A DNA stretch of 64,000 nt from the NCBI GenBank assembly GCA_036821825.1, contig DAISIV010000007.1, forward strand, positions 46,960 through 110,959, in the 5' to 3' direction. Below the pieces are notes generated by a model. It was not told where the DNA came from. It made no database searches and worked only from the letters and a program-made list of their open reading frames with translations. Each line of letters opens with the position of its first letter. Position 1 is the stretch's first letter. A program made the position numbers and the translations under genes. The stretch comes from CAITZA01 sp937915285. GTDB taxonomy: Bacteria > Desulfobacterota > Desulfomonilia > Desulfomonilales > Desulfomonilaceae. Of the stretch, positions 26,749 through 35,656 are shown piece by piece.

Positions 26749-27060
26749 AGAAATAGCCTCCTTGTTGTATTTGGCGATGAACAAAAATCAAGAATTAAAA
26801 GAGCAGGTTTTCAATCCAGTGTGAATCAGTCCAAACTCCTGGGACAAATGTTGACGCCAATCATCTGTAGGGGCATCATGGAGAAATTATTTCTATTTTT
26901 GGTCCAGGAGCATCAACTTGAACATGGTCTTCATCGTCGCACTATCCTGCTTGACAAAAAAGTTGGCAACAGGTGATGTGGTGATAGGTCGTATTATTCT
27001 GTGAGAGGTTTTCATAAGGGAACGAACGGTTTCATTTCATACATCAGCGGGGTTTCGAAA
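26749..27060. other. Divergent intergenic region between cstA and DUF2461 gene
   Basis: About 310 bases that must hold the cstA promoter (minus strand) and a promoter for the plus-strand gene. GGTGAT-GT-GGTGAT is a short direct repeat near 26972. I could not identify a LytTR operator with confidence. Confidence 0.3.
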
Positions 27061-27774
27061 ATGTCAGTCAGAATTTTCTATGGTTTTCCTGAAGCTTGTC
27101 TCGATTTTTTTGAGCAGTTAAGAAATAACAACAGGAAACAGTGGTTTGATGAACATCGGGAGGATTTTGAAAAGAACGTGATGACGCCTGCTCGGCTATT
27201 TGTTCATGACATGGGAAATGCGTTGAGGGAAATTGCTCCCGGAATAATAGCAGATTCAAGGATGAATCGATCCATATTCAGACCTTACAGGGATACTCGT
27301 TTCAGTCACAACAAGACCCCCTATAAGACTCACCTAGGGATATTTTTCTGGGAGGGACGGATGGCGAAGATGGATTGTCCCGGTTTTTATTTCCATCTGG
27401 AGCCTCCCACAATAATGCTGGGAGTCGGAAACCACTGTTTTTCCAGGGACCATCTGGAACAGTACCGCCAATCAGTTGTGGATCCGGTTCATGGAAAATC
27501 ATTAAACAATGCCATCAGAAAGGTTGTCTCCAAAGGACCTTATGAGATTGGCGTAGAAAAATACAAGAAGGTTCCCAGAGGCTATGACAAGAATCATGAA
27601 AACGCCAGGCTTCTTCTGTTAGCGGGGCTTACAGCCTCCTGTGAAATGCCGGCCCCTGATGAACTGATGTCGGATCAGCTAATAGATTTCTGTTTCGAAA
27701 GATTTCGGGACATGCAACCTATACATAAATGGCTTGTTGAAATGAATGAAAGGATCATGAAATCAACCAAATGA
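27061..27774 (+). CDS. DUF2461/TIGR02453 family protein
   Basis: 237 residues from the ATG at 27061 (a GTG at 27001 would add 20 residues; neither start has a strong ribosome binding site). Family features: FYGFPEACLDFFEQLRNNNRKQWFDEH at the start, then SRMNRSIFRPYRDTRFSHNKTPYKTH, GFYFHLEPPTIMLGVG, and a C-terminal segment DFCFERFRDMQPIHKWL. The family is widespread, cytosolic and of unknown biochemical role. It stands alone between cstA and the hyp genes. Confidence 0.9.
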   Translation: MSVRIFYGFPEACLDFFEQLRNNNRKQWFDEHREDFEKNVMTPARLFVHDMGNALREIAPGIIADSRMNRSIFRPYRDTRFSHNKTPYKTHLGIFFWEGRMAKMDCPGFYFHLEPPTIMLGVGNHCFSRDHLEQYRQSVVDPVHGKSLNNAIRKVVSKGPYEIGVEKYKKVPRGYDKNHENARLLLLAGLTASCEMPAPDELMSDQLIDFCFERFRDMQPIHKWLVEMNERIMKSTK

Positions 27775-27875
27775 TTTTGAGCCCTGATCTGCTTCAATAT
27801 TCGGTCGAGGCCAGGGAGACAGATTTTCTACTGCCCACCTGAATCAGGCGCTTTTTGAGAAGAGGGGACTGAATA

Positions 27876-28895
27876 TTAACAGATTCTCGGCAACAACTCG
27901 CCTGTAGGCTCTGCCATTATTCTGGCGCCACCGATTCTTGTGTTCAGAACCACGCGAACCGCTTTCTTGGAGCTAATTTCTCCTATGACACATGCCCCTT
28001 TTGACAATTCGCATTCCGACATCAGACTTACCGCTTTATGGCCCATTCCTTTTTTTACTACCGCAACAACCTTGCCTTCATTAGCCGCCACAAGCGGGTC
28101 AATCCCCAGGATTTCAGATGCCGACCGGACTTCCTTATCAATCGGTATGGCGGTCTCATCGACCACAATTTCAGCGCAAGCGGATGACGCTATTTCATTT
28201 AGTGTAGCTGCCAATCCTCCACGGGTGGGGTCTCTCAGAAACCTGAGCCCTGAACCAATCTCAAGAAGTCTCTCAACAACGGGCCATATTGAGGCTGAAT
28301 CCGATTTTATGTTGAAATCAAATGAGAACTCAGCCCGGCTAAGCATGATGGCCATTCCGTGATTTCCGACCGGCCCGCTTACTATGATTTCATCACCAAC
28401 CTCCACGAACTCGGTCCCAAAAATGGAGTCATGCTCAATCATGCCGATTCCGGAGGTGTTGATGAATATCCTGTCGGCGCTTCCCTTGGGAACTACCTTG
28501 GTGTCACCGGTCACTATTTCGACCTCGGCCTGGTCAGCGGCCTCCGACATTGAGTCGAGTATGTTCTCAAGATCGGATAGATCAAGACCCTCTTCCAGTA
28601 TGAGTCCTAGTGACAAAAAAACAGGACGTGCGCCTGAACATGCCAGATCATTGCAAGTGCCGTGGATAGCCAGGGATCCTATGTTTCCTCCCGGGAAGAA
28701 TAAAGGAGACACCGTGTAAGAGTCCGTGGTGTATGCGATGCGGGATCCTAGTCCATTCAGGACAACCGAATCAGGCAAGGCCCCCAGCTTGCCACGATTC
28801 AATCGAGGCAGAATGGTATTTCTTATTAAACGGCCCGTCATCCTGCCTCCTCCACCATGCCCAAGGAGGACCCGTGTATCACCATTTGCTGACAT
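27876..28895 (-). CDS. hypE: Hydrogenase maturation protein HypE
   Basis: Dehydrates the thiocarbamate on its own C-terminal Cys to a thiocyanate, the source of cyanide ligands for the [NiFe]-hydrogenase iron. 339 residues with the AIR-synthase fold: LLGHGGGGRMTGRLI at the start, NDLACSGARPVFLSLGLILEEG, VTGDTKVVPKG, DPTRGGLAATLNEIA, and the essential C-terminal ELLPRIC ending exactly on Cys. It starts directly where hypD stops (no gap), so the two are coupled. Partners HypF, HypC and HypD are encoded just upstream. No hydrogenase structural gene is in the window. Confidence 0.98.
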   Translation of the reverse strand: MSANGDTRVLLGHGGGGRMTGRLIRNTILPRLNRGKLGALPDSVVLNGLGSRIAYTTDSYTVSPLFFPGGNIGSLAIHGTCNDLACSGARPVFLSLGLILEEGLDLSDLENILDSMSEAADQAEVEIVTGDTKVVPKGSADRIFINTSGIGMIEHDSIFGTEFVEVGDEIIVSGPVGNHGMAIMLSRAEFSFDFNIKSDSASIWPVVERLLEIGSGLRFLRDPTRGGLAATLNEIASSACAEIVVDETAIPIDKEVRSASEILGIDPLVAANEGKVVAVVKKGMGHKAVSLMSECELSKGACVIGEISSKKAVRVVLNTRIGGARIMAEPTGELLPRIC

Positions 28896-29978
28896 TTAAT
28901 TAACCGTCCCGTATTTGTAATAAGCAGCGCAGGTCCCTTCCGAAGAAACCATGCAAGGTCCTACCGGTTGTTCAGGTGTGCATTCCCTACCGAAAAGTCC
29001 GCATCTGTCAGGCTGAAGGCTTCCCGTCAGAATGTTGGAACATCTGCACCTCGGGTCGTCCTTGGCGTCCGGAACATCCACAAGAAGGTTCCTCGAGGCG
29101 TCGAAACTCCTATAAGGCTCCCTGAACGAAAGGCCGCTCCCCGGTATCACTCCCAGACCTCTCCAGGATGCGTCACACGGTTCAAAAACCTCATCGGTCA
29201 GCGCTTGGGCCGCCAGATTTCCACTACCACGGACTACTCTCTTGTAATCATTAATTATCCTGGCTTCATCTGCGGATGCCATGCCCACCAGATCACGAAT
29301 CGCTATCAATATGTCTAAGGCCTCAAAGCCCGCAACTACGCCCGGTTTGTTAAATGTGTCAGCAAGGTATTGATAACAATCTGAACCTATAATTGCCGAG
29401 ACATGACCCGGCAGCAGGAAACCACTCAAGTCGGGCTTTGACGCCAGTATTTTCAAAGGTGGATGAATGGTTTTGAAAGCCGGAAGTACGAAGAAATTTG
29501 TCAATCCTTTGATCGAAGCAGTTTTGACGGTTGCAGCTATGGTGGGGGATGTGGTCTCGAAACCGACTCCTAAAAAGACCACCGGCCTCGGGGATTCTTT
29601 GCTGACGATGTCAATACAATCCATAGGTGAGTAAATAATTTTTACCAGTCCACCTTGCGATCTGAAGTCGGAGAGAGAACCGAACGTACCAGGAACGCGT
29701 ATGAGGTCACCAAATGTTACAAGACATGCGTCAAATTTTTTTCCGATCAGCACCGCGTGGTCTATAAAGCGTTTCTCGGTCACACAAACAGGACATCCCG
29801 GACCAGAAACCAGTGTAACCTCGGGGCTAAGAAGGCTTTTTAATCCCGATTCATGGATGGCCATGGTGTGTGTGCCGCAGACCTCCATGAATTTTAGAGG
29901 TTTTGATGCCCTCGAGCACAACACCTTGATGTCTTTAACAAGCTTTTTGGCCGCTTGGGCCTGATCATTTGTCGTCAA
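28896..29978 (-). CDS. hypD: Hydrogenase maturation protein HypD
   Basis: The Fe-S scaffold that, with HypC, assembles Fe(CN)2CO. 360 residues. Signatures: FMEVCGTHTMAIHESG (essential Cys), SGPGCPVCVT, FGDLIRVPGT, VFLGVGFETTSP and the C-terminal cluster region with several Cys (DDPRCRCSNIL, GLFGRECTPEQPVGPCMVSSEG). The start is a TTG at 29978 overlapping the hypC stop as TTGA, which gives the expected length. hypE begins right after the stop. Confidence 0.97.
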   Translation of the reverse strand: MTTNDQAQAAKKLVKDIKVLCSRASKPLKFMEVCGTHTMAIHESGLKSLLSPEVTLVSGPGCPVCVTEKRFIDHAVLIGKKFDACLVTFGDLIRVPGTFGSLSDFRSQGGLVKIIYSPMDCIDIVSKESPRPVVFLGVGFETTSPTIAATVKTASIKGLTNFFVLPAFKTIHPPLKILASKPDLSGFLLPGHVSAIIGSDCYQYLADTFNKPGVVAGFEALDILIAIRDLVGMASADEARIINDYKRVVRGSGNLAAQALTDEVFEPCDASWRGLGVIPGSGLSFREPYRSFDASRNLLVDVPDAKDDPRCRCSNILTGSLQPDRCGLFGRECTPEQPVGPCMVSSEGTCAAYYKYGTVN

Positions 29979-30214
29979 TTGTAGTCCTCATCTTTGGTAG
30001 CTTCAGCCAGTTCCCGGAAAAGGTCCAAGCGAATTCGAGCCTCCTCTGGATCCAGGGCCTCAATGGAGAAACCGGCATGAATTATCAAATAATCTCCAAC
30101 CTGAACGTCCGGAGTCATAATCAGGCTTACATCTGCCCTGACCCCACCGGCATCTACTTTGCCAGTACCTTCTCCAGTAATTTCAACTAGTTGCATTGGA
30201 ACAGCCAAACACAT
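29975..30214 (-). CDS. hypC: Hydrogenase maturation chaperone HypC
   Basis: 79 residues with the defining N-terminus MCLAVPMQLVEI, whose Cys2 holds the iron precursor after Met removal, then a beta-barrel (ADVSLIMTPDVQVGDYLIIHAG) and a short C-terminal helix. It carries the Fe complex between HypD and the hydrogenase large subunit. Overlaps hypD by four bases and follows hypF by 27 bases. Confidence 0.97.
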   Translation of the reverse strand: MCLAVPMQLVEITGEGTGKVDAGGVRADVSLIMTPDVQVGDYLIIHAGFSIEALDPEEARIRLDLFRELAEATKDEDYN

Positions 30215-30241
30215 TTCAAACGTCCTTGTTGTTTTTTATGG

Positions 30242-32608
30242 TTAGGAATCTCGTCTTTTATCAGGTCCACAATACAGTCTTTCAAACGCACAAGCCACCT
30301 GTCCGATAGCAATGCCACCATCATTTGGGGGAATTGATTCGTGAGACAGTGGATTTAAACCTTTTCTGCGAAGGTATTCAACCGATTTTTCAGTCAACAG
30401 CCTGTTCTGGAAACATCCTCCTGTCAGTCCGACAGTTTCAATGCCTGTTCTTTTTGCCAGCATTTCAAGGACTTCTGACACTATTGAGGAGAGCGAAATG
30501 TGGAATCGAGCCGACATGACTGAAGGTGACGTCCCTGAGAGGGCATCCTCTGACATGCTGCCAATCAAGGCCCCAGAATCGACTTCAATCAGGCCATTGT
30601 CAACTATTTGAGTTTCATATTTTCCATTCTCTTCAGGATGGGCCACGCCTTCAAACCACATGGAGGCCTGACTCTCAAAAGTAACCTGTTTTCTGAAGCC
30701 AGCCAGTACGGCGGCGGCATCGAACAGCCTTCCGACTGACGAGGTCAACGGCGAGTTTATTCCCTTGATTAAAGTCTCAATCCATAGTTCTGCCATTAGG
30801 GCATCTGGCCCCAGAATGTTTCTAACTCTATCCGTCAATTTATACCCGTTTGCAAGCCAGAGTAGACCAGCAAGTATTCTGGCAGGCTCCCTTATGGCTG
30901 ATTCGCCTCCGATCAGAGGAAAAAGACTGAATCGTCCAAGGCGTTCAAATGAAGAGCGGTCAGCAACCATGAATTCACCACCCCACACTGACCCGTCCGT
31001 GCCATAACCTGTGCCGTCAAATACAGCGAACAGGGTGGGTGAGTTAATATCTTTTTCTACAAGAAGGCTCACGGCGTGCGCGTGGTGGTGGTAGACGGAA
31101 AATGACTTTAAACCGGATCTTCTAGCCAAATGATGACTGAAATATTCGGGATGTGGATCAAACGCCATAAAGTCTGGTTTAACTTCAAGATAATCTGCGA
31201 GGACATCCACGGAACTTTCGAAATAATCCTGAGCAATAGGTGATGCCAGATCACCCACATGCGGACCGGGAACTATGAGGTCGCCCTTCAGTATTGCCGG
31301 CGCATTTTTTAAATCACCCCCCGTCCCGACAAACGCCCGTCTCCCTAAGTCATCATTGTCCTGTTCTTCATCCACACCCGAGAGCTTTCCCGATCTTCCC
31401 AAAACCCTTTTCAGTGGAAACGCGCCCGGGACATAACCTCTGGACCTTCTGAATACAACCGCCTTTTCTGAAATAGCGCGGACTATCGAGTCGTCCGCTC
31501 TCAGAACTATTTCACGATCATGAATGACAAAAGCGTCCACAAGGTCCCTCAAACGCCTCAACGCCTCATCATTGTCCTTACATATCGGCTCTTCAGACCT
31601 GTTTCCCGATGTCATGACAAGGGCCACAGGGAGGGTGTCCTCGTTCAGAAGCGGGTGCTTGAAAAGAAGATGGTGGATGGGAGTGTATGGGAGCATGACT
31701 CCGAAATTCGACATACCGGGCGCCACGCCTTTTGCGAGTTTTTTACCGGTAGATCTAAGCAATACTATTGGTGAAGCCATTGATGTAAGGACTGATTCTT
31801 CCAGTTCGGAAACAGCACAATAATACCTGACCGTATCCATATTGTTCATCATGACGGCAAAAGGCTTTTCGGCTCTTCCCTTACGGTCTCTCAGGAGTTG
31901 TACTGCCTTGCTGTCTAACGCGTCACATGCCAGATGAAAGCCTCCGATGCCCTTGATGGCGATTATCTTGCCCTGTTTTAACATTTTAAGGGCGCTTGTG
32001 ATTGGTTCCCCAGGAATGGGGTTCCCATCAGGATCAACAATTATCAGCTTGGGACCACAAGCCCGGCACGAATTTGTCTGGGAATGAAACCGCCTGTCAA
32101 CCGGGGTTTCGTATTCTTCCATGCATTCTGGGCACATTGTGAAATCGGCCATGCTGGTGCGTTCGCGATCATAAGGGAATGATCGAACCACGGTAAAACG
32201 TGGACCACAGACTGTGCAGGTAATAAAAGGATAGAGAAAACGCCTGTTATCTGGGTCAAAGAGTTCATTGACACACTCTGGGCAAACGCTTACGTCCGGT
32301 GGAATAGGGGTGTGGCCCCGTTTGCCATGTGAACTGTTCCTTATCTGAAAGGTTTTTTCACCAATTGGATCAGTCGCTGAGACCGTCATCTGGTCTATTC
32401 GGCCGGGAGCCGGAATAATTCCCGGAAGCTCATCGAGAAAATTACGACATGACTCTTCAGGTCCTTCTATTTCCAGTGTCACTGCGTCAGAGGTATTGAT
32501 GACCCACCCGGCAAGTTTCAACCTGCTTGCAAATCGGCTAAGCGTAGGCCGACAACCGATTCCCTGAAGTATTCCGCGAAGCTCTATATGTTTGCGAACG
32601 TTGGTCAT
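30242..32608 (-). CDS. hypF: Carbamoyltransferase HypF
   Basis: Makes carbamoyl adenylate from carbamoyl phosphate and ATP and transfers the group to HypE. 788 residues. Acylphosphatase domain (~1-90, with GILQGIGCRPTLSRFA: Cys stands where the consensus has Phe), two zinc fingers (CPECVNELF...CTVCGP and CPECMEEYE...CRACGP, ~110-185), a YrdC-like domain (~205-385, KGIGGFHLACDA, TSGNRSEEPI) and a Kae1-like C-terminal domain (YHHHAHAVSLLVE, VFDGTGYGTDGSVWGGEF, GGCFQNRLLTE). First gene of the hypFCDE run, downstream of maf and yggS. Confidence 0.97.
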   Translation of the reverse strand: MTNVRKHIELRGILQGIGCRPTLSRFASRLKLAGWVINTSDAVTLEIEGPEESCRNFLDELPGIIPAPGRIDQMTVSATDPIGEKTFQIRNSSHGKRGHTPIPPDVSVCPECVNELFDPDNRRFLYPFITCTVCGPRFTVVRSFPYDRERTSMADFTMCPECMEEYETPVDRRFHSQTNSCRACGPKLIIVDPDGNPIPGEPITSALKMLKQGKIIAIKGIGGFHLACDALDSKAVQLLRDRKGRAEKPFAVMMNNMDTVRYYCAVSELEESVLTSMASPIVLLRSTGKKLAKGVAPGMSNFGVMLPYTPIHHLLFKHPLLNEDTLPVALVMTSGNRSEEPICKDNDEALRRLRDLVDAFVIHDREIVLRADDSIVRAISEKAVVFRRSRGYVPGAFPLKRVLGRSGKLSGVDEEQDNDDLGRRAFVGTGGDLKNAPAILKGDLIVPGPHVGDLASPIAQDYFESSVDVLADYLEVKPDFMAFDPHPEYFSHHLARRSGLKSFSVYHHHAHAVSLLVEKDINSPTLFAVFDGTGYGTDGSVWGGEFMVADRSSFERLGRFSLFPLIGGESAIREPARILAGLLWLANGYKLTDRVRNILGPDALMAELWIETLIKGINSPLTSSVGRLFDAAAVLAGFRKQVTFESQASMWFEGVAHPEENGKYETQIVDNGLIEVDSGALIGSMSEDALSGTSPSVMSARFHISLSSIVSEVLEMLAKRTGIETVGLTGGCFQNRLLTEKSVEYLRRKGLNPLSHESIPPNDGGIAIGQVACAFERLYCGPDKRRDS

Positions 32609-32656
32609 AAAATTGGTTTTCGGAGCGGGATTTCATTCCTGAGAAGAATGAATAGC

Positions 32657-33355
32657 CTATTTTGTGATGTTTAAACGTGGTCCAAAAAGGGCGGTTCCTA
32701 TTCTTACAATTGTGGCGCCTTCCTCAATGGCGGCTTCAAAGTCTCCTGTCATACCCATGGAAAGCTCGTTCGCAGAAACATCTAGAACGCAATCTCTCGT
32801 TAAGTTATCCCTTAATTCCCTAAGTTCAGCAAAGAAAGGCCTAGCCCTATCCGGGTCATCGAAAAACGGCGGCATTGTCATTAGGCCGATCACCTGCAAA
32901 TGTTTGAATTCGAGCGTGGCCTGAATGAGGTCTGAGATTTCTTCCCTTGATACCCCGGATTTTTGAACTTCCCCGGCCAGATTTACCTGTATCATGAGAT
33001 CCAATTTCTTTTTCAATTCCGAGCAGGCCGAATCAAGTTGTTTCAATATCCGTGAATCATCAATAGTTTCTATGACGTCAAACAGTTCACAAGCTTTTCT
33101 GGCCTTATTTCTCTGTACATGACCAATCATGTGAAATTTTACATCCTCAGGGCAGGATGTGGGTTTCTCTGAGGCTGCCTCTTGAATGTAGTTGTGTCCG
33201 ATAAGTTTGATTCCAGCCCTTATTGCTTCTTCTATCCTGTCACGACCCTGACTTTTGACCGCTGCCACGAGCCTGATGGCCGAAGGATCGCGTCCCGATT
33301 TCCGGGCTGCCTCATCCATGCGTGAGCGTATCTCTGAATAGTTGTCAGCAATCAT
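32657..33355 (-). CDS. yggS: YggS/PLPBP-family pyridoxal phosphate homeostasis protein
   Basis: 232 residues forming a single alanine-racemase-like barrel. The PLP Lys lies in RLVAAVKSQ, followed by GHNYIQEA (consensus GENYVQE), KFHMIGHVQRNKA, ELSMGMTGDFEAAIEEG and VRIGTALFGPR. The family buffers PLP and affects amino-acid metabolism; it has no known enzymatic activity. Its ATG overlaps the maf stop by four bases (ATGA). The His in GHN in place of Glu is a small departure from the usual motif. Confidence 0.95.
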   Translation of the reverse strand: MIADNYSEIRSRMDEAARKSGRDPSAIRLVAAVKSQGRDRIEEAIRAGIKLIGHNYIQEAASEKPTSCPEDVKFHMIGHVQRNKARKACELFDVIETIDDSRILKQLDSACSELKKKLDLMIQVNLAGEVQKSGVSREEISDLIQATLEFKHLQVIGLMTMPPFFDDPDRARPFFAELRELRDNLTRDCVLDVSANELSMGMTGDFEAAIEEGATIVRIGTALFGPRLNITK

Positions 33356-33972
33356 CGGATTCGCTCTTTCAGGAAATCATAGATTCCTAATCTCTTAAGT
33401 TCTCTGGCTACTTCGCACAATGGTAAACCCACTACATTAGTATATGAGCCGTTAACGCTTTGCACAATGGCTGCGCCCAACCCCTGTATGGCGTAAGCCC
33501 CGGCCTTGTCCATGGGCTCTCCGGATTCAACATATTCTGCAATCTCGTCCCGGTTCAATTCACGTATGAAAACCTCGCTGCGGGAGTACCCGGTTACGCA
33601 TGATTCAATGTTTCTAGAATTGACCAGGGCATAACCGGTAAAAACCTCGTGAGTCCTTCCTGTCAACATGCCCAGCATCAGTCTGGCCTCATGTTTGTCC
33701 GTCGGCTTGCCAAGTACCTTACCGTCTATCACAACAACAGTGTCGGCGCCCAACGTCCAGTATTCTTCATGAAGCTTCGATACTTCGAGAGCTTTTTCAA
33801 AAGCCAGTCGCCGTGCGCCCTCCTCAGGCGCCTCGTTTGCCAGGAAAGATTCATCAACGTCAGACGGAATCACAACAAATTTGATCCCGAGACTTTCCAG
33901 CAGATCTTTTCTGCGCGGTGAGCCTGAGGCAAGGATCAAATGAATATCTGACTGAAGAATTTTTCCGGGCAT
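33352..33972 (-). CDS. maf: Maf-family nucleoside triphosphate pyrophosphatase
   Basis: 206 residues from the ATG at 33972. Maf signatures: LILASGSPRRKDLLESLGI, SDVDES, GADTVVVIDGKVLGKP, GRTHEVFTGYAL, and AYAIQGLGAAIVQSVNGSYTNVVGLPL. It hydrolyses non-canonical or methylated dTTP/UTP-type nucleotides to monophosphates and was first linked to septum formation. It heads a minus-strand run that continues into yggS and hypFCDE. Confidence 0.96.
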   Translation of the reverse strand: MPGKILQSDIHLILASGSPRRKDLLESLGIKFVVIPSDVDESFLANEAPEEGARRLAFEKALEVSKLHEEYWTLGADTVVVIDGKVLGKPTDKHEARLMLGMLTGRTHEVFTGYALVNSRNIESCVTGYSRSEVFIRELNRDEIAEYVESGEPMDKAGAYAIQGLGAAIVQSVNGSYTNVVGLPLCEVARELKRLGIYDFLKERIR

Positions 33973-34184
33973 CAAAGGCTTTCATTTTAAATGCTGATTG
34001 AACTGACCGACCACCAACGCGAAAATATATCACAAAATCCCATTGCATAGTATGGTCGAAACTCAGCGCATTAACAAAGGATTGTAACTTTCTTTTTTTA
34101 AGACCGAAAGGGCTTTGCAAAAACTGGACACCTTTGTTGAGTCTTGATAAAAGATAGAAACTTTAAGCAGCAAAGAGGAGCATC

Positions 34185-34610
34185 ATGGTTTCCAATCACT
34201 TTTTTCTTGCATCATTAGTCGTTTCTTTAACTTTGTGCCTTTTGTTAACGGTCTCCGTGGAAGCAGCGAAAGAACTCACCACTCCATCCGGCCTCAAGAT
34301 TGACTTCATTCAGGAGGGCAAGGGACCGACTCCCAAGTCCGGCCAAAAAGTTACAGTTCATTACACTGGTACGCTCATGACTGGCAAAAAGTTTGACAGT
34401 TCCAGGGATAGAAACCAGCCTTTCACGTTTACCCTCAATGCGGGAGAGGTAATAAAGGGTTGGGATGAAGCCGTATCCCTATTGCCGATTGGAAGCAGGG
34501 TGAAGGTGACAATCCCGCCTCATCTTGGCTACGGTCCGACTGGAGCTGGGGGAGTTATTCCACCCAACGCCACACTGGTTTTCGACATCGAACTTATAAG
34601 CGCCAGATAG
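34185..34610 (+). CDS. Secreted FKBP-type peptidyl-prolyl isomerase
   Basis: 141 residues: a signal peptide (FFLASLVVSLTLCLLLTVSVEAA) and one FKBP domain. Motifs: GQKVTVHYTGTLMTGKKFDSS, PFTFTLNAGEVIKGWDEAV, and IPPHLGYGPTGAGGVIPPNA. It should catalyse proline isomerisation in the periplasm. The ATG follows AAAGAGGAG. It is monocistronic and diverges from maf. Confidence 0.95.
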   Translation: MVSNHFFLASLVVSLTLCLLLTVSVEAAKELTTPSGLKIDFIQEGKGPTPKSGQKVTVHYTGTLMTGKKFDSSRDRNQPFTFTLNAGEVIKGWDEAVSLLPIGSRVKVTIPPHLGYGPTGAGGVIPPNATLVFDIELISAR

Positions 34611-34753
34611 CAACCCGGGCGTCAAAGGGACTTATTCCCCTTGTTGGGCCACGTAATATGTCTCAACCCCTGGATCAAGTCTGATCCTTGACGCCTGCAC
34701 AACATTCTTCCCAAGGTATCGTAATTATTTCACCAATTGAGAGCCCGTGGTCT

Positions 34754-34770
34754 CAGGGCGTGGCGCCCTG
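34754..34770. repeat. Short GC-rich perfect inverted repeat
   Basis: CAGGGCG, TGG, CGCCCTG in the leader of uppP, about 80 bases before its ATG. No T tract follows, so it is more likely a leader hairpin or spacer element than a terminator. Confidence 0.4.
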
Positions 34771-34847
34771 TCCGTTGGATATGATTTCAGTTCCTCGGCT
34801 GAACGGTTGCGCCTTAAAAATCAGAAATGGGAACGCAGAGGTAAAAA

Positions 34848-35654
34848 ATGACCGAGTTATGGGTTGCCGTTGTGATGGGAATCGTAGAAGGGCTTACAGA
34901 GTTCCTTCCTGTTTCATCCACCGGGCATCTGATTATAGCTGGTGATCTCCTTGATTTTACGGGAAATAAAGCCTCATGTTTCGATGTGTTCATACAACTT
35001 GGGGCGATACTCGCGGTCCTGGTTCTTTATTGGAAACGCTTTGTAAATCTCATCCCAACCAAAAGCGCCATTTCTGCCGGTGGCTTTTCCGGAATTCGGG
35101 GTATCTGCCTGCTAGGCTTGACTACATTGCCGGCCTTGGCCTTGGGATACCTTGCCCATCAGACCATCAAAGCCTATCTCTTTCGGCCTGGAACGGTTGC
35201 GCTAGCCCTTGCGGTGGGTGGAGTCGGGATACTATTGGCGGAAAGATTCAAGCCTCAGGCAAGAGTCATGGAGCTTGACCAGATGAATTACAGGCAGGCA
35301 TTCTTTATTGGATGCTTCCAGTGCCTGTCTTTGTGGCCAGGAATGTCCCGGTCGGCTTCCACAATAATAGGAGGGCTCTTCAATGGCCTGGATAGGAAAA
35401 CGGCTACTGAATATTCCTTTCTAGCGGCTGTTCCGGTAATGATTGCAGCTACCACCTACGACCTGATCAAGTCGTGGAAACTTCTTGAATCGAACGATTT
35501 TCTATTCTTTGCAGTAGGATTTGTTGTTTCATTCATCTCAGCGGCTCTTGCAATAAAGGCATTCATCGGTCTGGTTCAGAAGTGGTCTCTGGCGCCTTAC
35601 GCCTATTACCGTATTATGATAGCCCCTATCATTTATTTTGTTATGGTTTACTGA
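34848..35654 (+). CDS. uppP: Undecaprenyl-diphosphatase UppP
   Basis: Recycles undecaprenyl pyrophosphate to the monophosphate carrier for peptidoglycan and other envelope polymers, in the inner membrane. 268 residues, about eight membrane helices. Both signatures are present: GIVEGLTEFLPVSSTGHLII near the N-terminus (catalytic Glu and Ser) and SLWPGMSRSASTIIGGLF in the second half. The ATG follows CAGAGGTAAAAA. It ends two bases before the stop of the convergent beta-lactamase-fold gene. Its terminator lies inside that gene. Confidence 0.97.
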   Translation: MTELWVAVVMGIVEGLTEFLPVSSTGHLIIAGDLLDFTGNKASCFDVFIQLGAILAVLVLYWKRFVNLIPTKSAISAGGFSGIRGICLLGLTTLPALALGYLAHQTIKAYLFRPGTVALALAVGGVGILLAERFKPQARVMELDQMNYRQAFFIGCFQCLSLWPGMSRSASTIIGGLFNGLDRKTATEYSFLAAVPVMIAATTYDLIKSWKLLESNDFLFFAVGFVVSFISAALAIKAFIGLVQKWSLAPYAYYRIMIAPIIYFVMVY

Positions 35655-35656
35655 TT

